Below, piece by piece: positions 20,764 to 30,697 of a DNA stretch of 64,000 nucleotides. Source of the DNA: Entamoeba invadens IP1 (Eukaryota; Evosea; Mastigamoebida; Endamoebidae); NCBI RefSeq assembly GCF_000330505.1, contig NW_004443767.1:632409-696408 (forward strand), read 5' to 3'. The stretch's first letter is position 1. Every line of letters starts with the position of its first letter. The notes beneath the pieces are model-generated. The model was not told the DNA's origin. It did no database searches and saw only the letters and a list, made by a program, of their open reading frames with translations. Position numbers and translations under genes: made by a program.

Positions 20764-21284
20764 TCTGTTTAATTTTGCTTGTTGCCTGTTTATTCTTTTT
20801 TACTTCTTCCTATTTGACTCAATCCTCGACGAGAAAGGAATCATGGTTCCTTGTATGGTTCTTTTATTATATTTTTTTTCTATGTCGTTTGTATGGAGCA
20901 GCCCGACAGCCTACTTTGATTTTTCTTTTAGTGTATTTTTAGGTTGATTATAAGAATAACAAATTTATTAAATTGGTATAATTGTTTTAAAAAATAATAA
21001 ATAATAAATAATATTAGATTGTTTAGTTTTATAGATATCAGAATAAAAAATAAAGGCTTTATGAAAATATGTACTCAAAAAAGTGGGGTTGTGATAAAAT
21101 ACTATAAATTGATATAAATATACTAACAATTATAACTTTTTTATTATGATAATAAAAATAATACAATAGTTATTAAATAATTGTGATGTTTAACTTTTGG
21201 GTTTATTCTCCCAAAAAATTTACTATTAATAAACCCTTTTTTTTATTTATTATTGTAAATGAAATAATTGTTAATTCATCATTA
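20764..21284. other. Intergenic region upstream of MYRF-like gene, left flank of transposon
   Basis: T-rich then A/T-rich DNA, presumably carrying the promoter of the minus-strand MYRF-like gene. A plus-strand frame beginning at 20673 is the antisense of exon 1 and is not called. The TA target duplicate of the transposon is at 21283-21284. Confidence 0.55.
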
Positions 21285-21309
21285 CAGTAAAAATTCTATC
21301 GGTGTGTGG
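21285..21309 (+). repeat. Left terminal inverted repeat
   Basis: 25 bp beginning CAGTAAAAATTCTATCGG and ending GTGTGTGG. It pairs with the reverse complement of 23794-23818 with one mismatch (sixth base). Confidence 0.92.
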
Positions 21310-21781
21310 AGCCATGAAAATGGTTTTCCCAAGGTGTGTAATTTTTTTTTTCTTTTCTATTTTTATTTCTGGCAAAAAAATAAAAAATAATGAAATTTGT
21401 AAAACTATCCACAATCAAGAAAAATGACAAAATGTATTTTTTGTTTTTTTTGAAAAAAAAACATGACACGTGTAAACACAAAGAAAAATAATAATATTGT
21501 GAATTTTTTAAATTTGTCTAATTGTTTTGAATTAAAACAACGCATTGTGTGTGTGAAAAAACACACGGATTTTTAGTGCTTATTGGTTCTTGTCCACCTC
21601 CAACTCAAGTGCGTTTTTGACATCGGCCTCTATGCTGCATTGTCTTCTGTTGATAACCTTGAAGAAAACTATTTGTTCACTGTGTTATTACACAGTAGCA
21701 GAAGGTTTTAAAACAATATTGTCATTGTCATTGCTATGATTGAATTGTATTGTATTTTTTCCAGATCATCTTTTAATTACA

Positions 21782-23335
21782 ATGGCTTTTGAACAAAAAA
21801 AGAAAGAAAAGGTATATCTTACTGTTCTTGAGAAGAAAAAAGTTTTTGAATGGCACGAAGAACAACCAGATATTTATGCAGTCGAAATGGTTAATGTGGT
21901 TTCAACAAAATTGAAAAGGAAAGTATCAACAGAAACAATAAAAAGAATTTTTAATTCAAAATTTGAAATAGACAGCGACAGAAAAGATAGAAAGGTGTTT
22001 AGGAGAGTTTTGCACCCGGCGTTGGAAGAAGAGATAATCTAATACTTGGATGAATTAGCAGATAACAACATTCCAATCAATTGTCAATTATTACGTTTAA
22101 TGGCAATAGATTTCTGCAAAGAAAATGAAATAGAGGATTTCAAATGTTCAGCAGTGTGGCTTTCTAAACTATGTTTAAGAAGAGGAATTCATGTCGCCAC
22201 AAGACATGGTGAAGCAAACTCTGTTGATATGAACAAGTATACAGCTGAGTTGGACCTTTTGAGACATGAAATCGAGTTGTTCAATCCAGAAGATGTATGG
22301 AATGCTGATGAAACAGCATTGTTTTACCGTTTAATGCCAAAAAGAACACTTGCAAAAAAGAGTATCAAGGTTCATGGAGTCAAAGAAGACAAAGAACGTT
22401 TGACAATGATGGTATGTTGTTCCTTGTCAGGTGAGAAGAAAAAACTTCTCTTTATTGGCAAACCAGAGACTCCACATTGGATAAGAAGAAATCCAGAACT
22501 AAAAGATTACTACTTTTCACAGAAAAGCGCGTGGATGACAACAAACCTGTTTCATAAATGGTTACTTCAATGGGACAAGGAACTTATCGAACTTGACAGT
22601 TTCATTTACTTGTTAGTAGACAACGCTCCTTCACATAAATTGTTGCTTTACTTGACTGAAAGAATGGAAGATGAAACGAACTATATATACATCGAGAAGA
22701 ACGAAAAGAATCAGCACGTATACAAAGTCCGTTTGACCCATATTACAGTTCAATGGCTCCCTCCCAAAACCACATCAGAGTTTCAACCCTGCGATGCGGG
22801 TATCATCAACTCCTTTAAAACTTATTACAGAACACAACTGATGGTGAGATGTATTGAAAGTTGGAAAAAGGCAAAAACTGATGGAACTGTTTACACACCT
22901 CCCAAAATACAAATTGATGAAGCAATTAAAATTGCATTGAGTTGTTGGGAAAACAACGTGACAAAAAATACTATAACAAACTGTTGGGCACATGCTATGT
23001 TTAGGGATCCAACGGCAAGAAATTTTCTTCAAACGTTGTTTGAAAAAAGTCAAATACAACAAGATGAAGAATACCCATTAACCTATGATGTAAGAACAAT
23101 TGCAATGTTTGAAGAAGTGCCACCATTGTTGACAGAAAGAGAACAAATGGGTGACGTGACACAAACCTTGACTCAAAAACAAGTTGAACTCCAACAACTT
23201 GTTGACCAGTTAAAAGATGTCGAGCAACAACTCCAAGATTTGCTCCAAACTAAACAAGAAATTAATTCGAAAGGAATCGAACTTATCGGTCAAGACTCCG
23301 ATTTAGGGGCCAGTTTTTCTCAATTTTTTAATTGA
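21782..23335 (+). pseudogene. DDE_1-superfamily transposase, one internal stop
   Basis: Transposase of the pogo/Tigger class. ATG at 21782; the frame is broken once by TAA at 22040-22042 and then stays open to 23335 (about 516 sense codons in total). Seen: an N-terminal basic helical DNA-binding region, the catalytic block VWNADETALF (first Asp near 22307), LLVDNAPSH (second Asp) and FQPCDAGIINSFK (third Asp), i.e. a DDD triad. The second and third Asp are about 58 residues apart, wider than usual, because of an extra charged segment. A glutamine-rich coiled coil (ELQQLVDQLKDVEQQLQDLL) ends the protein. With the stop, only an 86-residue N-terminal fragment would be made unless the stop is read through, removed by splicing, or a sequencing error. 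Confidence 0.9.
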
Positions 23336-23360
23336 TTAGTTGGTCTTTTTATTGAATAAC

Positions 23361-23434
23361 ATTGTATGGCCGTAATGTATGGCTGTAGTGTATGGCCGTA
23401 ATGTGTGGCCGTAATGTATGGCCGTATTGTTTGG
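23361..23434 (+). repeat. 13-bp minisatellite inside the transposon
   Basis: Five full copies and one partial copy of AATGTATGGCCGT, each differing at one or two positions, lie 26 bases after the transposase stop. Confidence 0.9.
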
Positions 23435-23755
23435 TTACTGCTTTGGTTTCGTCAGAGTACTTTTGTTAAATACAAGATTAGTTTATATTATCAATTGATT
23501 TTTTTGGTTGAGATTAATCATAATTTATTATTAAAAATATTATTTTTTGTATTTTCATTTTCAAGTTAAGTTCTATATTTTGAGAGGAGCATTTTCTGCT
23601 TTTCTTCTTTTGTTATTTTTGACTTGATTTTTGTTTGACATTTTTTCCTTTTTTATATTTTATTACCAAGTCTTTACTCTTTTAAAAATTAAAACAAATT
23701 TGCAATCGACATTATTTTTGCGGGTTTTGGTCCCAAATATGTGGGAAATCATTAT

Positions 23756-23810
23756 ATTCTATCGGTGTGTAGGTCACTTTTGATTGGTCAAAACCACACA
23801 CCGATAGAAT
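23756..23810. repeat. Hairpin-forming extra copy of the TIR core at the right end
   Basis: ATTCTATCGGTGTGT (23756-23770) is the exact reverse complement of ACACACCGATAGAAT (23796-23810), which belongs to the right terminal repeat. The right end therefore holds two opposed copies of the TIR core separated by 25 bp. The left end has only a short GGTGTGT echo at 21333-21339. Confidence 0.9.
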
Positions 23811-23818
23811 TTCTACTG
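23794..23818 (-). repeat. Right terminal inverted repeat
   Basis: 25 bp ending GATAGAATTTCTACTG. It is the reverse complement of the left end with one mismatch and is followed by the TA target duplicate. Confidence 0.92.
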
Positions 23819-24487
23819 TAATTAAATTTAATTGATAATCAAAAAAACAAGAAGTTAAACAATTTCACAAAAAACTATTATAATGTATTTAATAATTATA
23901 ATAATAAAACTATTATAATGTATTTAATAATTATAATAATAAAACTATTATAATGTATTTTAAACAAACTGATTTAAATTAATTAATAGAGTGTTTAAAA
24001 ACTTTCACATAAGTTACAAGTTATGAATTTTGATTTTTAATCCATTTCCATGTTCATTTGTTTCCAAATATATTCAATAAAATAATAATTGTTTTATAAA
24101 CTCTCTAATTATCAATTATAATTTCAATTCAATTCAATAACTTCTTTTATGCAAAAGTAAGCCATTTCGAGTAGTAAACCATATTTTATAATAAAATATT
24201 TATAAAGTATAGGTATAATTACCAATTTAAACAATTAAACTACATCAAAATAATTAATTTCACTATAATTAAAATTAATTAAGTTTTACTTTAAAAAATA
24301 ATATTTGTATATGAAAACCACGAAGAACTTAAAAAACACTCGAATTGAGTTTCCGTTGAAATACTTTACAAATGAAGAACAAGAGAGTCTTTAATTAAAC
24401 GAATTAAATGATGTATGAAAACACAAAACACCAATTTTGACAATGCAACGAATATTACAATGAACGAAACAAACACAAACTCAACAA
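23819..24487. other. Intergenic region, right flank of transposon
   Basis: AT-rich DNA holding the 35-bp tandem repeat described separately and the 3' region of the minus-strand LRR gene. I see no gene in it. Confidence 0.6.
23871..23960. repeat. 35-bp tandem repeat, about 2.6 copies
   Basis: Units start at 23871, 23906 and 23941 (AAAACTATTATAATGTATTT...). The first two full units are identical as read. It lies 50 bp outside the transposon's right end. Confidence 0.9.
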
Positions 24488-25906
24488 TTAAAGAAGACCA
24501 GACAGTTTTAAGTCCCACTGTGTGTGCATTTCTTTTAAAGATTTTGGGAAGTACATTCCCTTCAAATTCGGGCATTTATTAAGTGACAAATAGGTCATTG
24601 TTATATTTCCACTGGTATTAATTTTTGCAAGTTCTCGACAGTTGTATATCATCACGCGTTCAACATTAACCAAATCCAACTCTGTGAGTTGAGGACATGT
24701 GAAGCAAGCGAATGAATCTAATTTACATTCCTTTATACCAACAATCGAACTTAATGAATATAACTGATCGATTCGAACTTGTTTGACGCTCTTTGGTAAA
24801 TGAATTGATTCGATTCTCCCGAGAGAGAAGAGGTCGATACTTGTGATATTCAATGTATTCAAATTGAGTAAATGGACAACACTCTTGCATTGGTATATTG
24901 AAAGTGTATGCACGGTATGTGGCAAGATATAATCAACACCATTTCTATGCTTCATATTTCGTATACTTAACACAAACACCCCATCTAAACCCTCAAAGGA
25001 AAACACATTATGTGATTCATTCTCTTTATATACCATATCAACGTTGCCATTCACCGCTACACTGAACGGGCCATACCATTGAATTATTTCGTTGATTTCA
25101 CTGTTCATCGTATTTGGGTCCAAAACAAGTGCATTTCCTTTCGCGTGGAGGTAGACATGTTTCTTAATAATGTTACAGGGCAAATTGTTGTTGTTACAAA
25201 AGATGACGAATTGAGTCGTGACGTTGAACTTCTTTGTCAAATAGTCCCAGAGCTGAAATTGGTCGAAAGTCAGTTCTTGGAGGTAGAGGATGACTCTGAA
25301 ATGGACATTTGCATATGAAGTGACCAACGTGTTCTGGTAGCTCTCCATAAACGTGTCTAAGAAGATAACAATCTCCTCCAATTTTTGATTTATCTTCTTT
25401 GGTGGGAGTGTTGTGAGTAAAAACTCGTCCGAACACTCAAACCGCTTTAAAGATGTCATCAGCGACAAATCGAGTGGTGGGTAATACTCGTAGAGTCCAA
25501 TGCTTTTTCGATATGAAAGTGTCTTAATGTTATCTGCGTAGCAATAGATAAAAGCTAGCGAGTTCGCGTCGTTCTTTGCTTTTGCAGTGACACACAAGTC
25601 CATGTCGCCAAGCTTTCGTGTGATGTAATCCGATTCTTTCACAGAGAACATCCCTTCCTTGTTGATATTCGAAGTAGTCGTAGGAAACACGGAAGCATCA
25701 CAATACAGTGTATGGAGCTTGGGAAAGAGACTGAAGAGTGTTATTAAGTCCTCAGACGTATAGTCCAATTTGAATGGTGATGAATACATGTCTTGACATG
25801 TCAAGTAACACTTTTTATTGATTTGAATCAACTTCTTGAGTGTCGACATCGTTTCAATGTAGAGTACCACATTCATCATGTACACACGTTCCAGCAAAGT
25901 CTTCAT
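24488..25906 (-). CDS. Leucine-rich repeat protein of the large Entamoeba family
   Basis: 472 residues from the ATG at 25906; the frame also extends upstream to a TTG, not used. The N-terminus (RVYMMNVVLYIETMSTLKKL, then INKKCY) resembles the conserved opening of the expanded Entamoeba LRR family, where a short helical cap precedes the repeats. The C-terminal half has irregular repeats of 20-23 residues such as IESIHLPKSVKQVRIDQL and LTELDLVNVERVMIYNC, BspA/TpLRR-like rather than the classic LxxLxLxxN kind. No signal peptide or anchor. Probably a cytosolic protein-interaction scaffold; ligand unknown. Confidence 0.78.
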   Translation of the reverse strand: MKTLLERVYMMNVVLYIETMSTLKKLIQINKKCYLTCQDMYSSPFKLDYTSEDLITLFSLFPKLHTLYCDASVFPTTTSNINKEGMFSVKESDYITRKLGDMDLCVTAKAKNDANSLAFIYCYADNIKTLSYRKSIGLYEYYPPLDLSLMTSLKRFECSDEFLLTTLPPKKINQKLEEIVIFLDTFMESYQNTLVTSYANVHFRVILYLQELTFDQFQLWDYLTKKFNVTTQFVIFCNNNNLPCNIIKKHVYLHAKGNALVLDPNTMNSEINEIIQWYGPFSVAVNGNVDMVYKENESHNVFSFEGLDGVFVLSIRNMKHRNGVDYILPHTVHTLSIYQCKSVVHLLNLNTLNITSIDLFSLGRIESIHLPKSVKQVRIDQLYSLSSIVGIKECKLDSFACFTCPQLTELDLVNVERVMIYNCRELAKINTSGNITMTYLSLNKCPNLKGMYFPKSLKEMHTQWDLKLSGLL

Positions 25907-26241
25907 ATTCACTTTGTTGTCTTGAATTCTCAAAGTTCCTTTTTATTGGTTTCTGATGGTAGATAACTTGTGTTCTTGTTATAATTTTATTTATTATTCA
26001 TTTACTATTGTTCTTTTATTGTGTGACGCTTCTATGTTCCTTTAAAAACAAGCAAATATACGGGAATTACGTTCATCAAATGTACAATGTCAAATTTTTA
26101 TACAATATTTATACAAAAATATCACTAAAATCAACTCTTTCCCTTTTACCCATAACATATCTCTTATTATTAAATTATAATATATATACTAGAAAATTAC
26201 TAGAATAACATCACGAAGAAGTAATTAGACTTGTTGAAGCC
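25907..26241. other. Spacer between two minus-strand genes
   Basis: Short AT-rich spacer presumably containing the LRR gene promoter and the 3' end of the FERM-LRR gene. Plus-strand frames here are not protein-like. Confidence 0.55.
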
Positions 26242-28890
26242 TTAGAACTCAAAGTGGACCAGTGGGTGATCGTCCATCGCTTTCTTGACATCCGTCGAGA
26301 CAACTTTGTTTCCTTGCAAACACATCTTTTCAAGAGACATGGTCTCTGGAAGAGAATTGTTAAGCCAGTCGACAATTTCGTCCTTAGTAACCGATTCCAA
26401 CTTTCTTAATCTAATCACCAACAAGTGCTGGCTCATAGTCAACAACTCTGCAATTTTGTCCATATAACTTCCGACTGGATTTCCGTCCAAAGCCAACTTG
26501 ACAATAGATGGGTGGTTTACAATCGCGTCGAAGATGGCGCCAATCTGCTCTGGTGGGAAATTCATACCGCAGATGTGCAAGTTCTTGAGTGTTTTATTGC
26601 CTCTTATCATCTCAGCAATGCACGCGTAATTCCCTTTTTTGAAGATTGAAGTGTTATACCCAATTTTCAATTTCGTCAACTTGGTTGTAGCAGAGACGTA
26701 GTTAATGACATAAGGAATAGACGTGTCGGAAATGTTGGTGTCGTCAATTCCAAGCTGAGAAATATAAGTGTTAGTCTTCTCATAAGCCAATAAGACTTCC
26801 AATATTTTCGACATATCTCCTTTAATTTTGGTGCCAGAAACGTCGATGGCATTCAAGTGGATAATTGGTCTGGCCATGATCTTCAAGAGCTTTTTAACGT
26901 CACCAACAGACAAATCGACGCTTGCAACTCCCAAATTAGTGATTGGAGGGAATTTAGCGATTTTGCCCTCTTCAGTGACATCGGCGATGTAATCAATAAC
27001 ACTTCCCATCCCTTCATTTCCACTCAAATGCAACTCTTTAAGGACTCTACTGTCGCACAACCCTTTCAATATCGAAAGGACAATATCCTTTGAAAGTTGG
27101 CAGTTTCTCACATCGAAGACTTGAAGCTTTTTCAGCTTTTGGACTAAATTGCAGAAGTTGGCTCCACCAGACGAGATGTCGTTGTTCTTCATAATGATCT
27201 GTTGCAGATTGGGGAACTCCATGATAGCACGGATGACGTTAGGTGAATCCTGTCTATTAATTCCAATCGATCGAATATCAAGTCTGAACAATGCGTTCTT
27301 ATTAATTGGTCTCAAGATAGTCTGTAACACCGATCCAGTGATTTCTTTGTTGTCTGCAAGGCACAAATACTCAAGTGAGTTACACGCTCTGAACCCGTCA
27401 GACAACGACTTTGCTACTTCTTCGGTTAATCCGATGTTCCCAAGGTCAAGTCTTTTCAGCGCAATTGGTGATCTTAAAATGAGAGTTAAAGCCTCCCCAA
27501 ATTCCTTTGTTTTTCCCAACTCGAAGTTGTCCGAGAGTGAAAGCTCTTGTGCGTTGAAAGTCTCTTGCACGTCTTTCCCACCTCTTGACTTGAATGTTCG
27601 ATCAATCGATTGCGCAAATACTGTGAACTGTGTGATTGATAAATTGGTCGATGCAAAGTTGATGGAGGTGAGATTCGAGTTTTGTTTAATAGCCGTTAAA
27701 ATGGCTGCCAACACACGCTTAGGTACAATCATATCGAGGTATGCGTCTGCCGCAGCGACCTGGACGTTTTCGTGGAAGTACGCAAGTCGATTCTTCAAGA
27801 AGACAATTTCGTTTCTTTTCACCGAAATATCAAAGATCTTGTCTGACAACGCAACATCGAGGCTTTGTGGTTTCTCCACATCTGGAGAAGTCTCTCCAGC
27901 CATATAGAAATAGCCCGATAACAATTGAACCAATTTGTCGACTCTTCCCGTTTTGATTTGGAGATTCTTCCCGTTCTTGAAGATGACAACAGCAGAGTCT
28001 CCCGTCGAATACACCGATTTAATATCGGCTATTGGGTAGAAATTGAGGTCTTCAATCAACTCGGAGAGGTATACAATGATACCGTCATAGACTATTCCAA
28101 TATGTACCTTCTTCCCAGACAACACAGAGTCAAACAACGTTGCGCCAAAAGAGTGTGATCTTTGTGCCATTTGTATGAAGCTTTGTTTGAGTGTTGTGAT
28201 GTTCGTTTGTCCTTTCAACTTCTCGTGGATGCTCATAGACGATCGCAGCATATTCTCCTTTCCGAAATTCTCAAGGACCAACGGGTTACAGAATTGCGTG
28301 ATATCGATGAGCGAAGACTCTTGTTCCCTGTAATTGCCAAGTGTCATTTGAATAGCAACAGCAACAAGAGCGTTCGCAATTTTACGTTCGATGGGGAACC
28401 TCTCGTAAAACATTCGACTCTTCAAGCACTGGAAGATATAATCCGTATTCTTGTCATTACCCTTTTGGCTCGCATTGAATGGAGCAATCCATTGCATTCT
28501 AAACCCTAATATCGTCGAGTCATTGATCTTTTCTTGGAACAATGTCTTAGTGTTGTTGAAATACTTAATTGGGACTTTAGAGTCGTCCTTCAACTCGCAA
28601 AGGAAAAAGATGTTAAAGGTTAAGCCAAGTTTCGCCTTAAGTTGTTCAACAACTTCACCAACTTTAGAGGTGTCTTGAACATTGAGGTTAATGGTGTCCT
28701 TGTTCGCTAAGTAGATTTTCAAGTGAAGCGAAATGTTGTTACCAGTCTTTTCAACTTGCTGAAGTCCTTTGGACAAACTGCCCATGTCCTTCATGTCCTT
28801 GTCAAGGTCGTTGAGACCCACACGCAATTTCTTCTTCTTTTGGTTTGTCTTTCGGCGAATTACGATCTTGTCAAAATCTGCAATACTCAT
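26242..28890 (-). CDS. FERM domain plus leucine-rich repeat protein
   Basis: 882 residues. After a basic N-terminus, residues about 50-340 read as the three lobes of a FERM domain: a ubiquitin-like lobe (HLKIYLANKDTINLNVQDTS), a helical lobe (YIFQCLKSRMFYERFP) and a PH/PTB-like lobe (KVHIGIVYDGIIVYLSELI, then AVVIFKNGKNLQIKTG). Residues about 400-880 are tandem LRRs of the ribonuclease-inhibitor type (LKRLDLGNIGLTEEVAKSL, LEYLCLADNKEIT, LKELHLSGNEGM), similar in style to the LRR solenoid of CARMIL. FERM domains bind phosphoinositides and receptor tails; LRR solenoids of this sort bind actin regulators. It probably links membrane to cortical actin. The window's talin gene is a second FERM protein. 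Confidence 0.82.
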   Translation of the reverse strand: MSIADFDKIVIRRKTNQKKKKLRVGLNDLDKDMKDMGSLSKGLQQVEKTGNNISLHLKIYLANKDTINLNVQDTSKVGEVVEQLKAKLGLTFNIFFLCELKDDSKVPIKYFNNTKTLFQEKINDSTILGFRMQWIAPFNASQKGNDKNTDYIFQCLKSRMFYERFPIERKIANALVAVAIQMTLGNYREQESSLIDITQFCNPLVLENFGKENMLRSSMSIHEKLKGQTNITTLKQSFIQMAQRSHSFGATLFDSVLSGKKVHIGIVYDGIIVYLSELIEDLNFYPIADIKSVYSTGDSAVVIFKNGKNLQIKTGRVDKLVQLLSGYFYMAGETSPDVEKPQSLDVALSDKIFDISVKRNEIVFLKNRLAYFHENVQVAAADAYLDMIVPKRVLAAILTAIKQNSNLTSINFASTNLSITQFTVFAQSIDRTFKSRGGKDVQETFNAQELSLSDNFELGKTKEFGEALTLILRSPIALKRLDLGNIGLTEEVAKSLSDGFRACNSLEYLCLADNKEITGSVLQTILRPINKNALFRLDIRSIGINRQDSPNVIRAIMEFPNLQQIIMKNNDISSGGANFCNLVQKLKKLQVFDVRNCQLSKDIVLSILKGLCDSRVLKELHLSGNEGMGSVIDYIADVTEEGKIAKFPPITNLGVASVDLSVGDVKKLLKIMARPIIHLNAIDVSGTKIKGDMSKILEVLLAYEKTNTYISQLGIDDTNISDTSIPYVINYVSATTKLTKLKIGYNTSIFKKGNYACIAEMIRGNKTLKNLHICGMNFPPEQIGAIFDAIVNHPSIVKLALDGNPVGSYMDKIAELLTMSQHLLVIRLRKLESVTKDEIVDWLNNSLPETMSLEKMCLQGNKVVSTDVKKAMDDHPLVHFEF

Positions 28891-29265
28891 TCTCTGATTT
28901 TCAAGTTAAGGAGATCGTTTTTGAGTTCGATTCCGCCTTTTGGAGATTGGTGGTTTATAATTTTGAACTACTTTTTGTGATTATTATATTTGAGTAACTG
29001 AGTACTAAAATAATGGGAATATAAGCATTGATTTTTTGGGAAGTTGAAATAAGGAAAAAATGGTAGTAGTTTTTAATTTATTTTATTATTGTATATACTA
29101 TAACACAAACAATTAATTGCCACAAATACGGGTGTTGCTATATAAAGAAAAACACAATTCAAGAAACACCAAAAATGTGTGAATATGACAAACTGTTGTT
29201 AGTTAGATGTTCTATTAACTTAAATACAATCCCATTATTTCATCTTCTCGTGTGTTAGAAGGGTC
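28891..29265. other. Spacer between minus-strand genes
   Basis: AT-rich; expected to hold the promoter of the FERM-LRR gene and the 3' end of the basic-protein gene. Nothing else seen. Confidence 0.55.
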
Positions 29266-30210
29266 TTATGCAATAAATTGTACATCTTCAGAACTTTGGT
29301 CAGAGTCCAACAACTCGGAGTCAACAAAGTCAACATCGTCAAGAGTTGTCTTTCTTTGTGAATACAAGTCGTTCTCAATCTCGAGTTCGAGCTTCCCCAT
29401 TGTCATTCCAGGACTGTACAAATAATAAGGAACCGTGTTTGCTAACATTGGCTTTACTTTTCTTTTGAATCTTCTTGAAGGCAACATGTTCATCCGCTGT
29501 AAATAGTCCCACCTCTTCCTTGCGACTTCGAGCATCACTCTCCGAGTTGGTCGTGTCGGTTTATTTGTTTTTTTCATTTTTCTTGGCTTTGTTGACTGCT
29601 TGTATGTCTTTTTCTCTTCAGGACTCTCCATGACTCCTCTTTGAATATCTGAAGAGTTGTCTACATTCTCCAATGCACCACAAGACTCCGAGACTGAAGG
29701 AGCTTCTTTTTCCGATTTTTTTTGTTCAGATAGACTCTGTTTCTTCTCGTCTGATTTTCGGATGACGACATTTGTCGAGCTCTGACTCTCACTTTGTCCG
29801 ACAACTTGGTCTTGCTTATCCTTGAAATTTTCCCCGTTTTTGTTGTTACATTCCGCCACTTCAATCTTTTTGACAACTTGAAAGGTTTTTTGAGTTTTTC
29901 GTTCCGTTTCGCCAACAACTTGTTTCAAACGATTTACATGTTTGTCCAAATCCTTATTTTGTTGTGTGATTTTAGTACCAATTTTACCAAACAAAAACAC
30001 GTTTCTTTTAATTGTGCCTGGAGGAAGTCTGCTCTTTGGTGGGTCTTTTTTGAATGACCCTTCCCTCATTTTTTTTCTTTTCAAATCAAAAGACTCCTTT
30101 CGTTTTGCATGAAAAATTGACTCTGAATTATTTATTAAAGAAGATGGGAGATTGGACGACGTTGTCGTGTTCAACATCGAATAACAACTCGTTGGAAATG
30201 AAAAATCCAT
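29266..30210 (-). CDS. Unknown basic, probably nuclear protein
   Basis: 314 residues, not recognised. It is Lys/Ser/Glu-rich. Basic clusters (AKRKESFDLKRKKMREGSFK and KPRKMKKTNKPTRPTRR) could be nuclear-localisation signals. A coiled-coil-like stretch covers about 75-115. The most structured part is the C-terminal third, with RRVMLEVARKRWDYLQRMN, a basic patch, YYLYSPGMTMGKLELEIEN and an acidic end. No membrane segment or known domain. Confidence 0.7.
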   Translation of the reverse strand: MDFSFPTSCYSMLNTTTSSNLPSSLINNSESIFHAKRKESFDLKRKKMREGSFKKDPPKSRLPPGTIKRNVFLFGKIGTKITQQNKDLDKHVNRLKQVVGETERKTQKTFQVVKKIEVAECNNKNGENFKDKQDQVVGQSESQSSTNVVIRKSDEKKQSLSEQKKSEKEAPSVSESCGALENVDNSSDIQRGVMESPEEKKTYKQSTKPRKMKKTNKPTRPTRRVMLEVARKRWDYLQRMNMLPSRRFKRKVKPMLANTVPYYLYSPGMTMGKLELEIENDLYSQRKTTLDDVDFVDSELLDSDQSSEDVQFIA

Positions 30211-30697
30211 TTTGTACTTTCATCGTTCCGTCTCGATGTAACTCTCACTCTTCACTTTCTTAATCTCTTTTTTTGTTTTATTAAAATAACGATAAAATTT
30301 AAAAGTTATATTATTTGAAAATTAAATATTTATTAAAATAATTATAGTTATTAATATATTATATTTAATGAATTAAAAATTATAATTGTTTGGTTTTTTT
30401 TTTTCCTTCAATAATAAAACTGCACTTTTTTCTCCATTTTTCTTGAAATTTATAAAAATTTGTTTTAAAAAAACAAAAGCAGATTTGTAAAAATTACTTC
30501 AAATACAGCATTTTTGCCATTTCGTTCCTCTTCACAATGAAATAACTATACACAAATTATACTTATAATAAAATTAGAATTAAGAAATAAAAATAGACGA
30601 CCAAAGATTGGAAAAAGCGAAACGATTAGTGGTCAAGCGATTCTTTTCAGGAAAAGAACTCGAAAAGAGCTGAACTGTAAAGCCAAAGCACTTATTA
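30211..30697. other. Divergent intergenic region
   Basis: AT-rich region between the basic-protein gene (-) and calcineurin B (+). GAACTGTAA at 30672-30680, 18 bases before the calcineurin ATG, resembles the Entamoeba GAAC promoter motif. Confidence 0.5.

Larger units (their letters stand above)
21285..23818 (+). mobile_element. Complete pogo/Tigger-like DNA transposon
   Basis: A 2534-bp element flanked by a TA dinucleotide on both sides (21283-21284 and 23819-23820), as expected for Tc1/mariner/pogo target duplication. It ends in 25-bp terminal inverted repeats starting CAGTA, with 24 of 25 positions identical. It carries one transposase frame of the DDE_1 (CENP-B/Tigger) type in the plus orientation, interrupted by a single in-frame stop. 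The near-identical ends and otherwise intact frame suggest recent insertion. It lies between the promoter side of the MYRF-like gene and the 3' end of an LRR gene, interrupting neither. Confidence 0.92.

Noticed and set aside
20673..20942. Plus-strand 89-codon hydrophobic frame
   Set aside because: Antisense to exon 1 of the MYRF-like gene, whose Cys/His pattern and splice join are more convincing.
27149..27907. Plus-strand 252-codon frame
   Set aside because: Mirror of the FERM-LRR coding sequence; serine-rich and domain-free.
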